This document shows positions 59,431 to 64,000 of a DNA stretch of 64,000 nt, in pieces. Position 1 is the stretch's first letter. Each line of letters begins with the position of its first letter. Under the pieces are notes generated by a model. The model was given only the letters and a program-made list of their open reading frames with translations. It did no database searches and was not told where the DNA came from. Where the stretch lies: the NCBI RefSeq assembly GCF_905475395.1, contig NC_058337.1:65926368-65990367 (forward strand), given 5' to 3'. The translations under genes were made by a program, and so were the position numbers. Source of the stretch: Chrysoperla carnea. Taxonomy: Eukaryota > Arthropoda > Insecta > Neuroptera > Chrysopidae.

Positions 59431-62176
59431 GTTGAATTACTTTTCTTGTTTCTAGGGATAAGTTTTGTCTCATTTATTAAATTTCATACTTCAAAAAGGG
59501 AGATAAAGCTGTTTTAACAAAAAATTTCACAAAGTTTTTGTTTATTTTTTCGAAGAAACAAATTTTCAAGATTATTGTCTTTTACCTAATTAATGTCTTT
59601 AATTTCGATAATAAAAGCCACTGTTTCATTTCAAGTTTCACACCCCTTTGTACTTTCTATTCCCGAATAAAATGATGACAGAGAGAAATCTTATAATTAT
59701 TTCTGGTTTCTTTTGTCTTTAACGAAAGCCTAGTTATAATATTTTTAGTCATGAGCCCTAAGTATATTTTTTGTACCAATGCCTATTTTTGTTTGAAAAG
59801 AAATACAAAAATGATAAATGATTTGTAATACTGTAAGATAATTTATTCAATATGTTTTATACCATTTAGTTTGGAATTGTAAATATCTTGACATCAAGAA
59901 TTACATGATTTTTTACAGTTTTTTTTTTTTAGTTTTCAGCCATATTTTTATAATATCTAAGGATAAACAAACGTCGTACATATAGAGGGTATGTAAATGG
60001 TATGAAAAAGTTCAACTCTATTTTTTTTTTTTTTTAATATAGGAAAAATTGTGAAAAAAATGAACAACTTGTTGCTGAATACACAATAATTGGAAGCTAA
60101 ATGTTTGTTCTATTTAAAAAAAAATGTAATTAGAAAAAAAAATTAAAAAAACGTAAGCTTCACTTTTTTTCTTGTTATTTAAATTAATATATATAAATTA
60201 GGTGTAATAATTACAGTCGGATTCTCCAAACATTTTTTTAAGTAAATATTTTTCAACAAAAACTAAAAAGTTTTTAAGTTTTATTTCTACATTTATTATT
60301 TTTTTCTTTACATGTATTGTTTTACTTCAATATTTACATCAGTGGAAAATTTTTCGTATTTAAAAATTGTTTTAGTAAAAAAAGAAAATTTGTTTAAAAA
60401 TATTTGTATACAATATTGGGGAAAAACAAAAGCGTTTTATTTGAAAAATATTTACAACTATGTATATATTACCAACAAAGAAAAAGTTTTTGTTTCTTTC
60501 TTTCTGATTTTTCCTTTTAATAAAAATTTTTAAATAGAATTCTTGTATAGTGAATACAGTGTTGTAAGATCCTTAGTATTTTATGTTATTTATACCCTTA
60601 TTTTTCATTGAGACAAAATCAAAGGTAAAATTCTCCAAGTCCAATTTAGGCTTAGAAGCCGTAATGTCTTGGAGATAAAAAATTTTTCTCTCCAATCAAT
60701 CAACATTAACAGGCATTATTTTCTTTAATTTTCTTGGCAAACTTACCTCTATCGCCAATATTTCAAAAAAGTATCCGATTTTTAGTTACTTTGCCTACAA
60801 TGCAATCATATAAAATTTAATGTGATTATTTCATTCCATAAATATCTAAAGTTACTAACACCCCATTGTAGATTCATTTTCTTTTCTAATCTATGTAGAC
60901 TATAAATAATAATTTTTTTATTTTTAATGTCAAATATAAATCAAACTTGTACTTATGATAGAGAAAATTACTAAGCCCATTTTCCCAAACTTCTAAGCAT
61001 CTTTAACATATTACAAAAGTAATAGATTTAATATTATGCTCTAAAATGGTAAATAACAAAAAAATTTTAATCTTTTAAATTTTTGCCAAAAAAAAAAGAA
61101 AAAAAGCGTTATCGTTTATTCAGTCAAACTTTTGCACGGAAATTGATTTTTTGGAAAATTAATTTTGTCTCAATGAAATGTGGTATACAACACTGACTTC
61201 ATATTAGTTGAATTTGATTACCTGTAATTGTGCTGAAAATTTTCTGTTTTGCAAAAACAAAGAAACAAAATTTTGTGAAGGGAGGAACAAAGAAAAAAAA
61301 CTTGCTATATGAACTTTTAGAAAAATAATTTAACAACAATTATTCAAAAGGAAATTACCTACAAATTTTTTTCCAAAAAAATAATAAAAAAACACGCGCC
61401 ACTTTTTTTGTAAAAATATAAAGCAATTAAATAAAATATGTATTAAAATAAAAATATTTACAAAAATTCGTTTCGTACACACCAAAACAATGTCTCTCCT
61501 CGCAAAAATTTTTTTATCTGATCAAACATGCAATATTAAAATACTACAATAGTTCCGTTTGTCAGATATCAAATATTAATATCTGATTGTTTTTTTTATA
61601 TTAGCCTTAATGAATTAATTAATATATACCTATTTACATAAAAAGTTTTGAATTATACCACTTTTATTCGTTGCGGTATAAAAATATTTTTGTTTTTTTA
61701 TCAGACACTTTTTTAATCGGATTTTCTTTTTTAATAATATCCAAAATTAATTGTCTCTTAAATTTTAAAATAATAAGCGTTTTCACAAACTGTTTTGAAA
61801 CTTTGTTGGTTTTTTTTTTTTTTTTAATAATTTACAAATATCTTTAAATACTAAAAATATAATAATTTAACGTAACGACGTTTTTTTCTCACTCACCACA
61901 ATATCCCCAAATGCAACTAAGAGTGAAACGGAGATATGCTATCACAGAATGTAAAAGATCTTTTTGAATTTATATATTAACATTTATTTAAACAAGCCCC
62001 GTCTTTAATAATTGCTAATTATAAATTTAAATTAGATCGTATATGACTTAAAAAATCATTACTTGCTTACGAACGAGTAACTGTTACTAACAGCGCATGC
62101 GTATTTGTCCACCATTCCGTGACTCGCTCATAACGCGAAATTAAGTATTTCATTCAATATAGTACATAAAATAAAT
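59431..62176 (-). other. long AT-rich stretch, probably 3' UTR of the kismet-like gene
   Basis: No coding exon seen. It directly follows the stop codon at 62177 on the minus strand and is rich in T and A runs. A weak inverted pair (cattgagacaaaat at about 60607 and attttgtctcaatg at about 61163) is present. The polyadenylation site cannot be chosen. Confidence 0.35.
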
Positions 62177-64000
62177 TTAATCGGTTGTTGATTCATTATT
62201 TTTAGCATTCTCCGCTTCTTCAGCTTGCCTGGCTTGTTCTGCAGCTGCTCGCGCTGCTGCTGCCGCTGCAGCACGTCCAGCACTGGATCGTAAATTCTTT
62301 CGCTCAACAACAGGCGTTTCAATTTCTTCGCCAGATCTACGTTTACTACCCCGTGTTCTTCTACCAGGTGTTGCTTTTTTATTATTAGTAGTACTATTAT
62401 TTTCAATATTCTCCGTTCTAGGTTCCTCTTGTGTCGCAGGTGTTGAAGATGAGTTTTCTTTTTTACTTTCTGAAGCGTCGTCTGATGTTGGTGTAGTAGA
62501 AGAATTATTCGCTTCATTGTTTTCTTTAGCAGGAGTAACATTACTTTTTTCATTTTCGTTTGTTGCTGGTGGTGGTGGGGGTGCTACAGGCAATGGAGTT
62601 GCACAACCTCCTTTCACAACCGTAGATGGCGTTAACAATGCTTCAATATCAACATCACCTGAATCATCAATTGGAGGATTTACCGTTGGTGGTATAACAA
62701 TTGGAGGTTGAGGTGCTTGTACTTGTGGTTGCGGAGTTTGTACACGTATTTGTATTTGTGGCTCAATTGGTACAGGAGTTGGTGTTGAACATGGGGTAGA
62801 TGCTTTCGACGATGATCGATCTGATGTATCATGCCGTTCTTTTACCTTTTTCGGTGGTGGTTGATCATCTTGAATTTTTTCAACAGTAATACTAGCACCC
62901 GACAAATCTTCAGGAGCATTTATTTCTCTAGGCCGTTTTATTGCTGCTGAAAGATTTGATGGGGTTAATCGAATTTCTTCCATTTCAGAAGGTTTTGCTA
63001 TTAATTCCGCTTGTGTTTTACTTAAATGTTCAAGTGCTTCTTTTAATTCTTGTTCACGATTACGTTTTGTGGATGATGATGATGACTCGGAAGGTGTTGG
63101 ATACACAGATAATGAACTTGATGATTTACTTAAATCCAATGAATTTCTATGATCTGATGATCCATGTTTAGATGAAAGGTTTGCTTTTAAAAATTTATCA
63201 GGCATATTATAATCAGCTAATAGCGCGGCACTTGAGAAGCTTTCTGCGCCTGATGACGATTGTTTACTTCGTCTTTCTAATTTTGTAAAATCTATTCCTA
63301 CACTACTCGTAGATTCTTTTTTATCCTCCTTGCTGCTACGTTTTTCACTCGATGATCGTAAATTAGCGGCAACTTCCATGTTACTTGCTCTGCTGAGACT
63401 CTCTAATAAATGAGTATCATGCGGGAGTAATAATTGTTGGAGCTGAGCTTGTTGAACTCTATCCAATTGTTCCCAACCAGTTCTTTGTTGACTACTGCTA
63501 TTACTAAATTTAGAAGAACTTGATGTTCCTGTCGCCATCGTTGTGCTGGTCGATCGTGGACTATGTGATTTACTCGAGGTTTTCGTACTTGATGACGATG
63601 TATGTGATGTTGGTGCCGTACTTAAGCCCATTCCATTCAGTAGACCACACTGTTGTGCCAAGGTATCAAAAGCAGTAGACATACCAGGTTGCATTGAAAA
63701 AGGATTTAAGCTACCCAAGCCCAAAGGAGTATACAGCAAACTAGGACTTGGAAAGAAAAATGGAAATGGTGATGTTGTTGGTAAATTGCTTGAAGATGCA
63801 GGTGAAACAGGTGGAGGTTTCGTACTTGATGAAGAGCTTTGAGATTCATTAGATTTACGTGATTTTTGTTTAGAAGATGAAGTTGAAGCAGTTGTGGAAG
63901 TATTTGCAGGTGTATTTACTTCAGACATAGAAGTAGCTGTGCTAGTTGGAATACCTAATGCTGCTGATGCCGCAGCAGCAGCAGCACCATCCATTCCAAC
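62177..64000 (-). CDS. kismet/CHD7-like C-terminal exon (partial)
   Basis: One open frame of 607 codons without an intron, ending TAA at 62177 and still open at 64000 (reading VGMDGAAAAAASAALGIP), so the Met at 63994 is probably internal. The sequence is serine/threonine-rich and proline-rich with short conserved-looking islands: FFFPSPSLLYTPLGLGSLNP with FSMQPGMSTAFDTLAQQCGL, VGIDFTKLERRSKQ, INAPEDLS, DVDIEALLTPSTVVKGG, and an alanine-rich helix RAAAAAAARAAAEQARQAEE near the end. No enzymatic domain is in the window. The alanine-rich end and the LG-LNPF island resemble the C-terminal region of insect kismet (CHD7-9 type chromatin remodeller), but this is from memory of composition; another nuclear regulator is possible. 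Confidence 0.5.
   Translation of the reverse strand, partial: VGMDGAAAAAASAALGIPTSTATSMSEVNTPANTSTTASTSSSKQKSRKSNESQSSSSSTKPPPVSPASSSNLPTTSPFPFFFPSPSLLYTPLGLGSLNPFSMQPGMSTAFDTLAQQCGLLNGMGLSTAPTSHTSSSSTKTSSKSHSPRSTSTTMATGTSSSSKFSNSSSQQRTGWEQLDRVQQAQLQQLLLPHDTHLLESLSRASNMEVAANLRSSSEKRSSKEDKKESTSSVGIDFTKLERRSKQSSSGAESFSSAALLADYNMPDKFLKANLSSKHGSSDHRNSLDLSKSSSSLSVYPTPSESSSSSTKRNREQELKEALEHLSKTQAELIAKPSEMEEIRLTPSNLSAAIKRPREINAPEDLSGASITVEKIQDDQPPPKKVKERHDTSDRSSSKASTPCSTPTPVPIEPQIQIRVQTPQPQVQAPQPPIVIPPTVNPPIDDSGDVDIEALLTPSTVVKGGCATPLPVAPPPPPATNENEKSNVTPAKENNEANNSSTTPTSDDASESKKENSSSTPATQEEPRTENIENNSTTNNKKATPGRRTRGSKRRSGEEIETPVVERKNLRSSAGRAAAAAAARAAAEQARQAEEAENAKNNESTTD

Noticed and set aside
60555-61200. 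Possible TIR element with cattgagacaaaat ends
   Set aside because: Only about 14 to 20 bp pair clearly at 550-bp distance; not enough to call.
62128-63842. Frames opposite or overlapping the kismet-like exon, including glycine-rich ones
   Set aside because: Shadows produced by the biased serine/alanine/proline codons of the real frame.

Overview
The window looks like nuclear DNA from an insect. It is very AT-rich, its genes are split by short GT-AG introns with T-rich acceptors, and the recognisable proteins (Rab5, CWC22/nucampholin, EFHB, and a serine/alanine-rich protein resembling the C-terminus of kismet/CHD7) are animal genes. Introns and gaps are full of inverted-repeat elements and degraded hAT, Tc1/mariner, pogo and LINE remnants. 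I cannot fix the order. There are no bacterial-style operons, CRISPR arrays or phage genes.

Layout. (1) About 0-27 kb, minus strand: a long coiled-coil locus of small exons. I traced about 19 exons by splice sites and reading frame. Nearly all have lengths divisible by three and every intron I could assign is phase 0. In-frame stops at 17885 and 5788 and a candidate start at 3112-3114 divide it into three blocks. They may be three neighbouring genes or one gene with alternative last exons. Its larger introns carry long foldback elements. (2) 27.4-36.6 kb: no gene recognised; a 1.1-kb hairpin element, a hAT transposase remnant, a pogo-type MITE and other terminal-inverted-repeat (TIR) elements. 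(3) 36.6-40.4 kb, minus: a complete three-exon Rab5 GTPase (217 aa). (4) 40.4-46.9 kb: a transposon graveyard, with two decayed LINEs in opposite orientations, a 320-bp direct repeat on either side of one of them, and a mariner-like transposase remnant. (5) 46.9-50.1 kb, plus: a ten-exon EFHB (CFAP21) ciliary gene (523 aa). (6) 50.1-56.0 kb, minus: CWC22 splicing factor in three exons (798 aa), converging tail-to-tail on EFHB with 58 bp between stop codons. (7) 56.0-62.2 kb: an intact-looking 454-bp hAT-type MITE with perfect TIRs and 8-bp target-site duplication just upstream of CWC22, then tandem repeats and a long AT-rich stretch that is probably 3' UTR of the next gene. (8) 62.2-64.0 kb, minus: the last coding exon of a kismet/CHD7-like gene, continuing past the window end.

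The genes are ordinary neighbours and do not form a functional cluster: endosome fusion (Rab5), ciliary doublet structure (EFHB), spliceosome/exon-junction-complex assembly (CWC22), chromatin (kismet-like). The most unusual material is the density of long foldback DNA and the modular phase-0 coiled-coil locus. All exon models come from reading splice sites and frame by eye; none has transcript support here.
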